From Caecitellus pseudoparvulus (taxonomy: Eukaryota; Bigyra: Bicosoecida): a DNA stretch of 64,000 nt. Under the pieces are notes generated by a model, which saw nothing but the letters and a program-made list of their open reading frames with translations, was not told the origin of the DNA and did no database searches. The position numbers and the translations under genes were made by a program. This document shows, one piece after another, positions 19,040 through 29,114 of the stretch; the stretch's first letter is position 1, and the number at the start of each line of letters is the position of its first letter. The stretch spans positions 62,001-126,000 of the forward strand of contig CBFFRQ010000041.1 in assembly GCA_965644315.1 (NCBI GenBank), in the 5' to 3' direction.

Positions 19040-21687
19040 ATGCCAGCCGCAAGCACCCCAGCTACACCCAACAGGGCACATCACAGTGAGTACTCCCCAG
19101 AAGCCACGCCCCACGAGCTGTGCACTGCACGTTGCGCCGTGCTGCCGACAACCACAGCTCGCACGAGGCAGGCACCGTCGCCAGCGATTGTGCGTCGCTG
19201 CGGCACGCAGTGCACACCCGGCACTGCCTCCTCAAGGTCATGGTTCAAGCAAGGCGCAGCCGCAGAACAGCCCGCGCGGCGAGCGGGGCCAGCGCGGCAT
19301 CAAGTGCAGCTGTCGAGCCTGCGCCAACGCACACAGTGCCGCCCGGCTCTTCGCCAAGCTCCAGCCCAGCAGGCAGCGCTGGCCAAGGCAAGAAAGGTGA
19401 GTGGTTAGCGTTGTTCATGAGCAAGGGGCGCTCCCTGCTGGCCAGGCTGCGTCCCTGAGGCCGCCCCTCGCCCCTGTTCGCGTGGCAGGGCGTGTCCCTC
19501 ACCTGCAGCGAGGCAGGTGGCGAGGCCGCACGCGGCCTCTTTCGCCGGCTGCATTATGCACCTGCTTCACGGGCCTTGCACGCCTCCTCGCACTTCTCAG
19601 GCTCTGCACCCCGCACAGACATGGCCAGCATGGCGCTGCTGTCCTTGTCCAGTCGTGGGTCGCCCGGAGACACCCACACGGCAGGTGGCGAGGCGGCCCC
19701 TGCTGGCACTCCGCCCAGCATGCCTGGCCCGGAAGGCAGCAGCAACGGCTCCGGCGCAGGGGGGGAGGCGCACCCTCCCGGCGGCGGTGCCACCCGCAGA
19801 CCCAGCGTAGATGCGACAGGGGAAGCCTCCTCGGCCCTGCTGTGGCTGGCTGGGTCGGGGGAGGGTGGCGCGCCCTCCAGTGCCGCCATGGCCACAGCCG
19901 GAGGCACCACCGCAGCCCCCAGCCCCACCTCCTCCGTGCCCTCCGCAGCGGCCTTGCCCCCAGCCACGGCACTGCTCCCCAGCAAGACCACAGGCGGCTC
20001 CAAGCGCAGCGCGGCGGAGGCAGGGGTGGCGGCGGAGGACGGCGCGGCTGCCGCGGAGGGCAGCGGCCGAGCTAAGCGCTCCCGGGCCACGCCCGCCTCC
20101 ACCCCTGTCAGCGTGGCTGCCATCCCCGTGACGCAGCACCCCACCGGCACCGTGTGGCTGCACCCCAGCATGGCGTCCGGCAGCCAAGGCATGGACGCCT
20201 CCTCCATGAGCATGGCGGCGGCGTACGCTCCCTACTTCGTGAACATGCCCACCGGCCAGACAGACCTGGCGACAGGCCTGCCCATCATGGGCACGACGCC
20301 TTGGGACTTGGCCCACGCCAGCGCTGCGGCGGGTCTGGACGCCCTGCCCACCAGCAGTGCCCCAGCAGGCGGCTCGGCAGTGCTGCCGCCCCTGGCAAGC
20401 CTGCCTGGCGCCACGTCCGCTGGTGTCGCCACTGCCACGACAGGGGAGCAGGGCAGCTCGGCGCATGACGCCGCTGCTCAGGTGGCGGCGGCCATTGCCG
20501 CGGCTGCTGTTGGGGGTGAGGACGAGGCGGGGGAGGGGGGCGAGGGCCAGGGCAGCGGCGCCACCACCACCGCTGTGGCCACCTCCGTCACCACTGCCGC
20601 CGCCTCGTCCACCTCCACCACCACCTCCGTGCCCCTGGCAGCGGTGGCTTCTGGCAGCCTGGCTGGCATGCCTGGGGTGGGCATGGCCACCACCACCGTG
20701 CAGGTCAGTGGCGGGCTGGTGGGCGGGTACATGCATGCGCCCGGCATGCTGGCCAGCGGCGGCATGATGCCCGACATGAACACCCTCTTCCTGCAGCAGT
20801 CAGGCCTGGGCATGCTGGCCAACGACGGCAGCTTCATGGCCGCGGCTGCCGCCGCTCACGGGCACGAGGGCATGCTGCAGGCTGGCTCGGCAGGCATGCA
20901 CGCCGGCGCCATGGGCATGCTGCCGGCGGCGGGGGGGCTGTACCCCATGGCCATCCCCATCAACCCCATCGCCCCCGACGGCATGATGCTGCAGGCAGGC
21001 GCCATGGCGCCTAACATGAGCATGGTGGCGGCGGCGCAGCAGGCGGCCATGGGGGCTCGCCATGCCGCCCGCGGCCGGCGAGGTGGGCGCAGCGGCTCCA
21101 CCCAGCGAGCTGCCAGGTCGCGTGGCGAGCCCACCTGTCGCGTGTGCCAGCACGTGTCGCCGTCGTGGGAGGACCTGCGTGCCCACGTGACGTCCACCCA
21201 CGCAGAGGCGCTGGCACGCACGGCGTCCAAGTCTGGGCAGGCGCTCATGTGTGACTGGTGCGGCGCCAAGTTCTCCAAGCACGCCTACCTCATCGAGCAC
21301 CTGCGCGTGCACACGGGCGAGCGCCCGTACAAGTGCAACGTGTGCAGCAAGACCTTCACGCGGCGGTACATGCTGACGGCACACATGCGCATCCACACCG
21401 GCGAGAAGCCCTTCGTCTGCGACATGTGCGGGAAGGAGTTCGCGTGCAGCACAGACCTCAAGCGCCACCGCCGCATCCACACCGGCGAGAAGCCCTTCCA
21501 GTGCCGGTACTGTGGCAAGGCGTTTTCCGACGGCTCAGCCTGGCGCCGGCACGAACGCATTCACACTGGCGAGCAGCGCATGGCCAAGTGCCACCTGTGT
21601 GGGCAAACCTTCACGCGGCGGGCATCCCTGTCCACGCACCTGTCAGCCAAGCACGGCGTGCAAGACACAGGCGGGGAGGAGGGCTGA
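19040..21687 (+). CDS. C2H2 zinc-finger protein, probable transcription factor
   Basis: The main exon (19489-21687) ends with six C2H2 fingers. The first is isolated (CRVCQHVSPSWEDLRAHVTS). The others follow in tandem with canonical TGERPY, TGEKPF and TGEQRM linkers, such as CNVCSKTFTRRYMLTAHMRIH and CDMCGKEFACSTDLKRHRRIH. Tandem fingers with these linkers are the hallmark of sequence-specific DNA-binding proteins. The 500 residues before them are low-complexity, rich in Ala, Ser, Thr, Gly and Met, as in activation regions. A first exon (19040-19396) joined by a 92-nt intron keeps the frame. An alternative uses ATG 19240 and a 120-nt intron, and the true start could even be the ATG near 19621. 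The stop is 88 bp from the convergent ORAI-like gene. Confidence 0.8.
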
Positions 21688-21724
21688 CTGCCCCCCTAGC
21701 CCTGCCCAGCCTTCATGAATGAAC

Positions 21725-21730
21725 TGCATT
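21725..21730. terminator. TGCATT, candidate 3'-end signal between convergent genes
   Basis: The motif lies about 40 bases after the zinc-finger stop and about 45 bases past the opposing ORAI-like stop, in the sequence ACTGCATTAC. It matches the recurrent TGCA-centred motif at other gene ends. Confidence 0.3.
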
Positions 21731-21775
21731 ACAATACCACACAAATCAGCTGCTGTTCCGGCGCTGGGTCACCAG

Positions 21776-23590
21776 CTACCGGGGCGTCGGCTCCGTCGGC
21801 GTTAGGCCAAAGGGTGTGGCTCCGGTGGGTGCTGCCCACGGAGCACGCACACGCCCTGACGAGTCAGATGAAGTCACGCTCGCGCCGCCGGAGATGCTGA
21901 GCCCACCTCGACTGGACCCCAGTGACTGGCGCAGGGAGCGGGTGTACTCGGCCACCCGGCGCTGTCGGGCAGCCGACGAGGGCGGCGGGGCTGGAGGTGC
22001 AGCACCAGCGCTGGGGCCGTGTGCGGGGGTGCCGGAGGCTGGCACGGGAGGGGGGGGGGTTGGCGTGTCCCCCCCCCTGAAGGGCAGGGAGGGCGTGCTG
22101 TCGGCCTGCCCCACTTGCTGCTTCCACGCCGCCGCAGAGAAGTGCCCCGGGTCCAGGGCGCCATCCACCGACGGCCCCGTGTGGTGGGCGACGAAGGGTG
22201 ACGCTGTGTCATAGGCGCTGCGCTTGCTGGCTGCGAGGGTGTGGTCCGCTTCGCCACCCCCGCCGCCGCCCCCCTGCCCCATCCACGCCCACAGGCTGCT
22301 CAGGAAGGAGTCAGGCGGCGGCTGGTGGTCGGTGGTGGCAGTCGCGGCGGGGGCCGGCACCTTGTGGGGTGGCGGCTTGCCTGGCTCTGCAGCCCCTTCC
22401 GACGGGGCTGCCGCGACGGGGGCAGGCACCACGGGCTGGCCAGGTTGCAGGGGGGGCAGGAAGTAGTTCATGAGGCGAGGCAGGGCCACGCCGGCCACTG
22501 CCGTGATGGCCACAAAGGCGACGAACATCCAGGCAGGCGCCTCCTGGTCGAAGAGCAGGTTCACCTGCTGGTGCACCTGGACCGAGGAGTTGACGAGCAG
22601 GGCCAGCATGCCCATCTGCAGGCCACCCCGGGAGTACAGGCGGGGAAAGTGCAGGTCTCGCTTCTGGTACTTGCGGAAGTCGTGCTCTGGCTCGTGCACC
22701 TTCACCAGCACCCACCGCAGCAGCACCAAGTGCTCAGCCAGCTCTGCCGTCAGGTCCTGCTCCGTTTCGGGCGTCGGCCGGTCGTCATTGGCCGAGTCGA
22801 TGTCCTGCCACAGCTTGCGCAGCCCGGGCGACAGGGCCGCGCTGCCTGGGCGAGGCACGCCGCACTCGTGCAGCAGGAAGCTGTCCAGGCGCACGCCCTC
22901 CCGCATCACCTTGCGTAGGAGGTTCAGGTGGCTGCGCAGTTTGCTGCGCATCCAGCTGCCCATGCGACGCTGCAGCTGCAGCAGCACCAGCAGGGACGTG
23001 AGCAGGAAGAAGAAGGCCAGCCCCAGGGAGAGGGCCCACAGGCTCACCGCCGTGCCGTCTGAGTCCACCGGCAGCTGCCCCTCCACCACCACGGCAAAGG
23101 CAGCCCCGATCAACAGAGTGGCCACCTGGGAAGGCGCAGATGTGTGGGTGAAGTGGAGATCAGCGATTGTGGCACTGCAGCTGGCCACCGCCAGCGGGCT
23201 CTCCTTTCACGCACCACCATGAGGGTCTGGATCTGCGCAGGCACATCGGGTTGGGCCAGTGTGCGCCAGCGCCACCAGCGCCACCAGCGTCAGGCTCATA
23301 CCTTTTCGTTTTCCAGTCCCACAGTGTCTCGCAAGTTCTCTCGTGCAGCGTTCAAATGCTCAATCACAACCTGGGTGCCACAGCGCGCTTGCGTTCGGCA
23401 CGCATCCACCGCACGAAACGCCCGCACTCACCTCCCGGGCGTGCTGAACCACTTCGGTGCGCATGCCCTGCCTGTGCAGTGCATGCGTGAGCTTGCGCTC
23501 TGCATGAAAGAACGCTCCGTCCGTCAGCACACCAGCGACCACATGGGGCGACGCCAAAGCCGCTAAAACGCTGCGCACGGCAGCCTCCAT
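21776..23590 (-). CDS. Multi-pass membrane protein, ORAI-like
   Basis: Four exons (23590-23432, 23370-23302, 23232-23215, 23125-21776) join to about 530 residues. After a soluble helix (EHLNAARENLRDTV) comes a first membrane segment VATLLIGAAFAVVVEGQLPVD. Its pattern resembles ORAI1 TM1 (ALLSGFAMVAMVEVQLD), including the Glu that forms the calcium selectivity filter. A strong second segment (LSLGLAFFFLLTSLLVLLQL), a weaker third (QMGMLALLVNSSVQVHQQV) and a fourth (MFVAFVAITAVAGVALP) follow. ORAI proteins form store-operated calcium channels in the plasma membrane. A long Pro/Ser/Gly-rich tail is probably cytosolic. The sequence is divergent and a protist-specific membrane family is the main alternative. 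Introns are 61, 69 and 89 nt. Confidence 0.5.
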
Positions 23591-24072
23591 GCCTGGCGCC
23601 GCGTGTCTTGCTTGGTCGAGGCGCACACGCCCGGCCCGCTGCAGCACGCAGGGAGCAGGCGAGGGGCAGCAAGGGAGTAATTGTACACCAAGCCACGCTT
23701 GTCAGTGGACAACCAAATTTCCGCGTCGGCTCCCTGGTGTGCGGCTGCTGGATAGTTTTGCCGAGGCGGCACAAGTGGCGTTCAAGCGGCAGCCAGCGAC
23801 ACCTAGCCTCAAGCACAACCCAAGTGTGCCAAGACGCAACATTCCTCAATTCACATATAACTGGCATACGAACACACGCCCACTTTCCTGCGAGCCATCT
23901 CGCTTTGGATCGTGCAGGAGGACCGAAGTGTGTCACTGCGGTAACGGAGAACCAATTTCCGCACCGCCTGCACACCGCGGCACCCGCCCTGCAGCGCATT
24001 CCAGCCAGCTGCACTGGGCACCGAAGCTCGCACAGCCTGCTTCAAAACTATCCACACCTCCAGGCGTGCAAT
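23591..24072. other. Divergent promoter region with two CAATTTCCGC-type elements
   Basis: About 480 bases separate the starts of the ORAI-like gene and the divergent Pro/Ser-rich gene. It holds a CCAAATTTCCGC variant 125 bases from the first start and an exact CAATTTCCGC about 111 bases from the second. A locally AT-rich stretch (AATTCACATATAACTGG) lies near 23855. No RNA gene is visible. Confidence 0.45.
23953..23962. promoter_or_regulatory. CAATTTCCGC element
   Basis: An exact copy lies 111-120 bases before the ATG at 24073. A related AAATTTCCGC lies at 23715-23724 on the side of the ORAI-like gene. Confidence 0.45.
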
Positions 24073-25449
24073 ATGCACACACAGCGTCACGCCAGGCAGG
24101 CGAACGGTCGTCGTGCAAGCACAGGAGCCACGAAGCGCGCCAAGCCGCTGCAGAGCCGGCGCCAGTCCACCGGGCAGACGCCCCAGAAGCCGCCCTCCCT
24201 CCGGGCGTTCCCACCCAATGAGTCGTTGAGCGGGAAGAAACGTGTGCCCACGCCTGGCAGCACGCCCCGGCGCCCGCCGTCCGCTGTGGCGTTTGGGCGC
24301 AGCTGCAGCACTGGGCGCCTTACGCCCAGCCAGGCAGAGCACTGCCGCGCAGTGCAGGCGGTGCACCCCGGCACGCCAGACACAGCAGCATCTTCCCGGC
24401 GGCGTCGGCTGTCCAGTGGCTCCTGTGTCGACGCACCCACCGCCGTGACGTCACACACCACCCTGCTCCCGGGCGATGCACGCGCCACGGGCGGCCTGCT
24501 GCTGTCCCCGCCCCGCCTGCGCTCCAACGTGCGGGTGTACGCCACCACGGCGGCCTGGCGAGCGCGCACGGGCAAGCAGGGCATGGACACCATCTCCTCC
24601 ACCGTCACGCTGGTGCCCCCCTCACCCCCCCTGCAGCACCCAGCCACCGCTCCACCCTCCCCGCCCCCAGCGCCACAGCTGACGGAGGCAAGGGAAGCAG
24701 ACAGCCCCTTGTCGGAGCCCGCCCCACAGATGGTGGATGCGGGCTCACCGCCCCCCTCCCCCTGCGTGTCCCCCCCGCTGGGGCTGCAGGACGTGCCCCT
24801 GTCCTCTGACAACGAAGACGCACCCACGCCACAAGGCGCCTTGCCCGACACACCACCACAGGTCCCGCGCATGTACGCCTGCCCGCCACCTGCAGCTGCC
24901 TGTGTGACGCCAGAGGTGGACACTGCCCTGTACGTGGGTGGCCGAGTACGCCCCGCCACACGTTGCCCGCGCATCGCACTGCTGGGGCACTACAACCGCA
25001 GCCAAGGCATGGCACTGCTGCCCACGACATGGTACGTCGCCTGCCTCTGCCCCGTGAGCTGCAGCGCCAGCCGGCACAGAGCAGAGACAGCCGCCTCCAC
25101 ACCCGGCCTGCGCACGCCCTGCCCCACCGGGAAGGACGCCTTCCGCCCCTGCTGTGCCAGGGGGCGCCTGGCAGTGTTCCGGTACTCTGCACTGGCCCAG
25201 GCATGGCCCAAGGTGCGCGCCGCTGTGACGCAGAGCCTGGCACAGCTGCCAGCCGGCAGCCGCCTCGTGGGGCAGCAGCGTCTGGGGCTGGCTGCTGCGA
25301 GTGAGTGGACGTGTCCGCGCCCCGTCGTGTTCGGGGTGTTGTGGGACTCCGTGGCCAGCGAGCGCCTGCGGTCGTTCCAGCTGCTGTTCAACCTTCTGTT
25401 CCAGGCGCAGTGCACGGACGCGCCGGCTCTGCAGTGGCTGCTGCGGTAG
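24073..25449 (+). CDS. Unknown Pro/Ser-rich protein
   Basis: The frame gives 458 residues from ATG 24073 (MHTQRHARQANGRR). The first 280 residues are disordered, with basic N-terminal stretches, Pro-rich segments and an acidic SSDNEDAPT patch. The last 130 residues look folded: TALYVGGRVRPATRCPRIAL, several cysteines, then PVVFGVLWDSVASERLRSFQ and a hydrophobic LLFNLLFQAQC helix. I do not recognise a family. It has no clear membrane segment or signal peptide. Its last 62 bases overlap the coding end of the convergent TEN1 gene, which is unusual. One of the two 3' ends may be mis-modelled through an unseen intron. The basic start could direct it to the nucleus, but that is a guess. Confidence 0.55.
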   Translation: MHTQRHARQANGRRASTGATKRAKPLQSRRQSTGQTPQKPPSLRAFPPNESLSGKKRVPTPGSTPRRPPSAVAFGRSCSTGRLTPSQAEHCRAVQAVHPGTPDTAASSRRRRLSSGSCVDAPTAVTSHTTLLPGDARATGGLLLSPPRLRSNVRVYATTAAWRARTGKQGMDTISSTVTLVPPSPPLQHPATAPPSPPPAPQLTEAREADSPLSEPAPQMVDAGSPPPSPCVSPPLGLQDVPLSSDNEDAPTPQGALPDTPPQVPRMYACPPPAAACVTPEVDTALYVGGRVRPATRCPRIALLGHYNRSQGMALLPTTWYVACLCPVSCSASRHRAETAASTPGLRTPCPTGKDAFRPCCARGRLAVFRYSALAQAWPKVRAAVTQSLAQLPAGSRLVGQQRLGLAAASEWTCPRPVVFGVLWDSVASERLRSFQLLFNLLFQAQCTDAPALQWLLR

Positions 25450-25906
25450 GCTGCTGCGCTGGGCGTTTGAGGCAGCTCTGCTCCTGCAGCAGCTTGCGCC
25501 TGTGCTCAATGACGGCGCAGTACTGCGCATACGTGGCGCCACTGAAGGGTTGGATGAGAGCAGCGACCAGGCGTGGCTCCTGCGACTCGCAGGGACCCCA
25601 GGGCGAGGTGGAGGGGGCTCGCATGGTTGCTGCAGTCGATTTCCGCAGGGCACCCACCTCGCTCTCCACGTCCACCGTGAAGGCGTACCAGGCAGACTGC
25701 TTCAAATCCACGAGCCCCAACGTGTGTATGCTGATGGTGACTGCTGCTGCGTCTCGGCTGCCGTCGTCGACGTGCACCACTTTCTCGTCCGCGTCCCGCG
25801 AGGCGAGGCGACCGACCAGCGTCAGCCTTGTGCCTGCTTCGAGGTGTTGGCCGGCCAGCTCCCGCAGGAAGACATGCCGAGCCGGCTGCAGTCGATGGTA
25901 TGCCAT
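25388..25906 (-). CDS. TEN1: TEN1-like subunit of the CST telomere-capping complex
   Basis: Two exons (25906-25658, 25579-25388) with a 78-nt intron give 146 residues. The protein is a single small OB-fold: LQPARHVFLRELAG, then GTRLTLVGRLASRDADEKVV, a VDDGS strand and a final helix region YAQYCAVIEHRRKLLQEQ. This is the order and length of TEN1, where an N-terminal 'L.EL' helix and 'G..LR..G.L..Y' strand precede the barrel and 'Y...L...R..L' ends it. TEN1 works with STN1 and CTC1 at telomere ends and in lagging-strand fill-in. The intron carries GCGGAAAT 12 bases after its 5' end. The C-terminal 25 residues are low-complexity and overlap the convergent gene. TEN1 sequences diverge fast, so the assignment is good but not certain. 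Confidence 0.68.
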   Translation of the reverse strand: MAYHRLQPARHVFLRELAGQHLEAGTRLTLVGRLASRDADEKVVHVDDGSRDAAAVTISIHTLGLVDLKQSAWYAFTVDVESEVGALRKSTAATMRAPSTSPWGPCESQEPRLVAALIQPFSGATYAQYCAVIEHRRKLLQEQSCLKRPAQQPTAAATAEPARPCTAPGTEG

Positions 25907-26150
25907 GGTTAGAAGGTCCTCACCTCGGGGGGCGGCTCTGGGAACCCGCGCAGGCAATGGAATGGCCGCGAAAGGATGTGGCGCAATGCAGTTGTGGCAG
26001 GCCCGCTGCACTGCGCCGGCACCGCCCAAAACAGAGAGCTGCACTCCTCGGCAAACCCGTGGAGCTGCGTGATGGGCGAAACGACTGCATTTCCACCACC
26101 GTGCAAGGGCGTGTACCATGCTCACGACGGGGTACAGTCAAGTGAAGCCT

Positions 26151-26161
26151 GCGGAATCCGC
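26151..26161. promoter_or_regulatory. GCGGAATCCGC palindrome before the TVP38/TMEM64 start
   Basis: This perfect inverted repeat around a single A lies 5-15 bases before the ATG at 26166. It looks like two half-sites of the recurrent TTCCGC element. Confidence 0.35.
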
Positions 26162-26165
26162 GACG

Positions 26166-27345
26166 ATGGACGGTCCGGCACAAAATGCCGGGCATGAGCA
26201 AGAGCGTGCCGGGGACGTCGAGCAGGGCGGCAAGAAAGGCGGTGCTATGGAGTGTGCACCCACCAAGGAGAAGCTGATCCCCGACGCCGCCCAGCAGCCG
26301 GAGCCAGAGGCGCGGAAAGAACCATGCTGCAGCCACCCAGCCACATGGACGGCCTCTGCGTGGGTGCGCCTTTCGCTCCTGCTCCTGCTCATCGCCTTCA
26401 TCTTGTTCGTCATCATTGATGCTGCAACAACGGGAAACGTCGGAAATGTCTTTGCCGCCTTCTTGGAGTGGATGCGGGACATGCCTGCGGCAGGGACCTT
26501 TGCCTTCATCGGCCTGTACATCGTGAGCGGAAATTGGCCGCGGTGCCCAGCGATTCCCTGAGCACACCCGGCGCCTGCTGGCACCCTTTCACAGCTGGCC
26601 ACGGTGGCTTTCATCCCTGGATCCATCTTGACCCTTGGCGCGGGCTTTGTGTTTTCCCAGGCCTTTGGCCAGGGCGTGGGTGCGTCGACGCCTCGCCAGT
26701 CAGCCGTGACAGCGCGTCACCGTCCACTGCTTCCACTCCTTCCCAGGCATCGCCGTGGGCACGGCAGTGGTGTTCGCAGGGGCCAGCATTGGCGCGACGC
26801 TGGCCTTCCTCCTGGGCAAGTACGTCTTCCGGGAGTGGGTGGAGCGCCGCATCCAGTCGTACCGCATCATGAAGGCGGTGGACGCGGCCATCGCCCAGCG
26901 AGGCGCACTGCTGGTGGTGCTGCTGCGCCTGTCCCCCGTCGTGCCCTTCAACGCCTTCAACTACATCATGTCCGCCACCTCCTGCCCCCTGCTGGCGTAC
27001 CTCCTGGGGCACGTCGGCATGATCCCCGGCACAGCAGCGTACGTGTATTTCGGCTCCCTGCTCAGCAGCGTGAAGGAGACGGCGGAGGGCACTGGCAACG
27101 CGGAGCAACAGGACCCTGTCCTGCGCTGGACCCTGCTCTCCATCGGCTTGGTGGCGACGCTGGTGGCGTTGGTGGCCATCTCCTTCTACGCGCGGCGGGC
27201 CCTGACGGAGGCCCTCGCCGCGGAGGAGGAGGGCGGGGAGAAGGAGGGGGGGGACACGGGTGAGAAGGAGGGGGGGGACACGGGTGAGGGGCTGGCCCGG
27301 GTGGACCGCGTGTCACACCTCAGCATGGGCTCAGCGTCTGAGTGA
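26166..27345 (+). CDS. TVP38/TMEM64-family (SNARE-associated/DedA-type) membrane protein
   Basis: Three exons (26166-26522, 26595-26679, 26747-27345) give about 346 residues. An earlier in-frame ATG at 26118 exists; the later one is preferred because of the palindromic element just before it. After a polar N-terminus comes a membrane segment (LSLLLLLIAFILFVIIDA). The family core follows: TVAFIPGSILTLGAGFVFSQ, then GTAVVFAGASIGATLAFLLG and RLSPVVPFNAFNYIMSATS, a re-entrant loop region with the conserved Arg and Pro. A further TM segment ends in YARRAL. The eukaryotic members sit in Golgi/ER membranes, and relatives such as VMP1 and TMEM41B act as lipid scramblases. The C-terminus has a 24-bp in-frame duplication. 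Introns are 72 and 67 nt; the first contains GCGGAAATTG. Confidence 0.88.
26527..26536. promoter_or_regulatory. GCGGAAATTG element in first intron of TVP38/TMEM64 gene
   Basis: This exact copy, in gene direction, begins four bases inside the intron. Confidence 0.45.
27238..27285 (+). repeat. Two tandem copies of a 24-bp coding repeat
   Basis: A 24-bp unit (27238-27261 and 27262-27285) is perfectly duplicated in frame and encodes EKEGGDTG twice in the polar tail of the TVP38/TMEM64 protein. The perfect identity suggests a recent slippage duplication. Confidence 0.8.
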
Positions 27346-27382
27346 GGAGGGGTGGGGGCGGGGGGACACGCTCCCGGCCCCT

Positions 27383-27392
27383 CAATGCACTG
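27383..27392. terminator. CAATGCACTG, candidate shared 3'-end signal
   Basis: It lies 37 bases after the TVP38/TMEM64 stop and 8 bases past the convergent METTL9 stop, matching the recurrent TGCA-centred motif. Confidence 0.35.
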
Positions 27393-27400
27393 CTTGTTGT

Positions 27401-28613
27401 TCACACACCCTCCTCCACACCCGCCTTGCGTAGCACGAGGACGGCGTTGGGCAGCCAGTACACGGCGTTGGCCATGTCACCCTGAGACAGGTATGGCACC
27501 CGGCTCCATGCCTGCAGCGTGAGGGTGCCACGGGGGATGACAGTGCTGCCCTTCTCCACACCACTGCCGCTAGCTTGGGGGGGGGATGAGACCGCCACCT
27601 CCGCTGCTGCCGCTGTCGCGGCGCCATCTCCCGCAGGCGGCGCGAAGGGAATGCCCAGCACTCGCGCAAGGAAGGTGCGCAGCGCATGCTCCAGGGTGCA
27701 CCGGTCCCCACAGCGTGCCCCCGACATGGGCAGGGCTTCAGCCGGGCGCCGCTGGACACCGCCCACCTCCACAAAGTCATCCCACGGCAGCACGAGAGCG
27801 AGCAGCAAGTGCCCACCGGGCGCCAGCAGCCGCACCATGTCCCGCAGCAAGCTCACAGGGTGGCTGCAGCGGTCCAGGACGTTCAGCCCCGCCACGACGT
27901 CAAAGGCGCCGTCCTTTGCGAAGGCGGTGTGGGCCGAGGCGGCCAGACTGCCACTGGCCAGGGCGGTGTGGCCCAGGCTCTGCAGCGCAGCGACACAGGC
28001 GTCGCTGGTGTCTGTCGCCGTGACCTGCACCTGCACCCTGCGCCCGTCGCCCCCTGCCGCTGCCGCGAGGCCCTGCACCAGGCGCTGTGTCACTTCCCCA
28101 GCACCGGCGCCCACATCCAGCAGGCGCAGTGTGTGGGGCATGGCGGTGTGGCGCAGGTCACCCAGCAACCCCTGCACCTGCTGAGGCGACAGCACGTGCA
28201 TGTGCCCTGCGCCCAACATGGCGTTGATGTCGGCCGTGCCGTACCCCAGCCAGCGCAGCGGAGCCGCCAGGACGCCACCCCACCAACTGGGCTGCGTGCT
28301 CTGCATCCACTCCCGCGTCCCGGCGTCCAGAGTCAGAGGGTGGAACGTAGCACGCATGAGTGGGCTTCTGCGGTGTCGGCAAGGCGAGGTGACGTGGCGC
28401 TCTGTGCGCCTTGCTCTTCCCACGCACTCACAGCTGGTCCAGGCGCACAGCATACTGTGGCAAGAGTGCAGCAGTCGCTTCTCGGCCAGCCAGGCCGTCG
28501 TAGTGGCTCGTGTCCACACCCGCGCTGGATTCCCCCCTCAAGTAGTAGGCCGTGTTGTCCTCAACGGCTTGGCGTGCCGTGGCCTGGGCGTCTGCTACCC
28601 ACCAGCGAGGCAT
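27401..28613 (-). CDS. METTL9: METTL9 (DREV) protein histidine methyltransferase
   Basis: Two exons (28613-28432, 28367-27401) separated by a 64-nt intron give 382 residues. The SAM-binding motif is LLDVGAGAGEVTQRL. The family-specific block GLNVLDRCSHPVSLLRDM follows, then GHLLLALVLPWDDFVE. Near the end, SRVPYLSQGDMANAVYWL matches the METTL9 'RLPYLCEGDMYNDYYVL' block. METTL9 makes N1-methylhistidine in HxH motifs of target proteins. A low-complexity Ala/Pro insert near residues 310-340 is not in the human protein. The start ATG lies 11 bases after a CAAATTCCGC element. Upstream on the same strand, CENP-X ends 36 bp away. Confidence 0.92.
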
Positions 28614-28623
28614 GGCGGCAAGT

Positions 28624-28633
28624 GCGGAATTTG
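28624..28633. promoter_or_regulatory. CAAATTCCGC element before METTL9
   Basis: On the minus strand this copy lies 11-20 bases before the METTL9 ATG. It fills most of the 36-bp gap after the CENP-X stop. Confidence 0.5.
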
Positions 28634-28649
28634 AGACCCGTGCGCCCCC

Positions 28650-29036
28650 TCAAAAGTCCAGCAAGAGCTCGGCGAGGATGCCCTTGATGTCCTCAGTGGT
28701 GACTTCCGGGCGCCCCTCTCCTGAATGCCGTTCCTTGGCACTGATGGCAGCACGGTGCACTGCTTCAGCCGTGAACAGGCGGAGGAACTCGGCCAGCAGC
28801 AGCGCCGCAGGTCGATTCAGCCGAAGCCCCCGTTGCTTCGCGAGTGCGTCCAAGGTGCCCGGCTTGAAGACAGATGCTGGGAGCTTGGATGGCGTGGACA
28901 TGCTGCGGCAGCAGGGCTTGCCTGCCTCTGCGCTTGCTGTCAGCGCCGGCGTGTCGTCGCGCTGCCCCGGCGCACGACAGGCCACAGGCACGGGGCAAGG
29001 CTTCAGTCTGGGAGCCAGCGCTGTCTCACGCCGCAT
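28650..29036 (-). CDS. CENPX: CENP-X/MHF2 histone-fold protein
   Basis: The C-terminal 80 residues form a histone fold: RPAALLLAEFLRLFTAEAVH, a short loop, then EVTTEDIKGILAELLLDF. The ending 'VT.EDI..IL.QLLLDF' is diagnostic of CENP-X. With CENP-S it forms a tetramer that binds DNA at kinetochores and supports the FANCM helicase. The frame from ATG 29036 gives 128 residues with an Ala/Arg-rich, mitochondrial-like leader. The internal Met at 28901 (MSTPSKLP) gives 83 residues, the usual family size, and is probably the functional start or follows a 5'UTR intron. An AAACTTCCGC element lies 26-35 bases before the upstream ATG, which favours transcription starting there. Confidence 0.85.
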   Translation of the reverse strand: MRRETALAPRLKPCPVPVACRAPGQRDDTPALTASAEAGKPCCRSMSTPSKLPASVFKPGTLDALAKQRGLRLNRPAALLLAEFLRLFTAEAVHRAAISAKERHSGEGRPEVTTEDIKGILAELLLDF

Positions 29037-29061
29037 GGTCAGCCTCCGAGTGTGCTCGGTG

Positions 29062-29071
29062 GCGGAAGTTT
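29062..29071. promoter_or_regulatory. TTCCGC element before CENP-X
   Basis: On the minus strand AAACTTCCGC lies 26-35 bases before the CENP-X ATG at 29036. It differs from the CAAHTTCCGC consensus at the first base. Confidence 0.35.
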
Positions 29072-29114
29072 ACGCTGCTGCCGCGTCTGCTGCGCCCACC
29101 GCTGCGGCAGCTGG

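Noticed and set aside
27186-27404. Separate small genes in the many antisense ORFs over GC-rich coding regions
   Set aside because: High GC leaves few stops in all frames; these frames are Pro/Arg/Ala-rich shadows without motifs or independent promoters.
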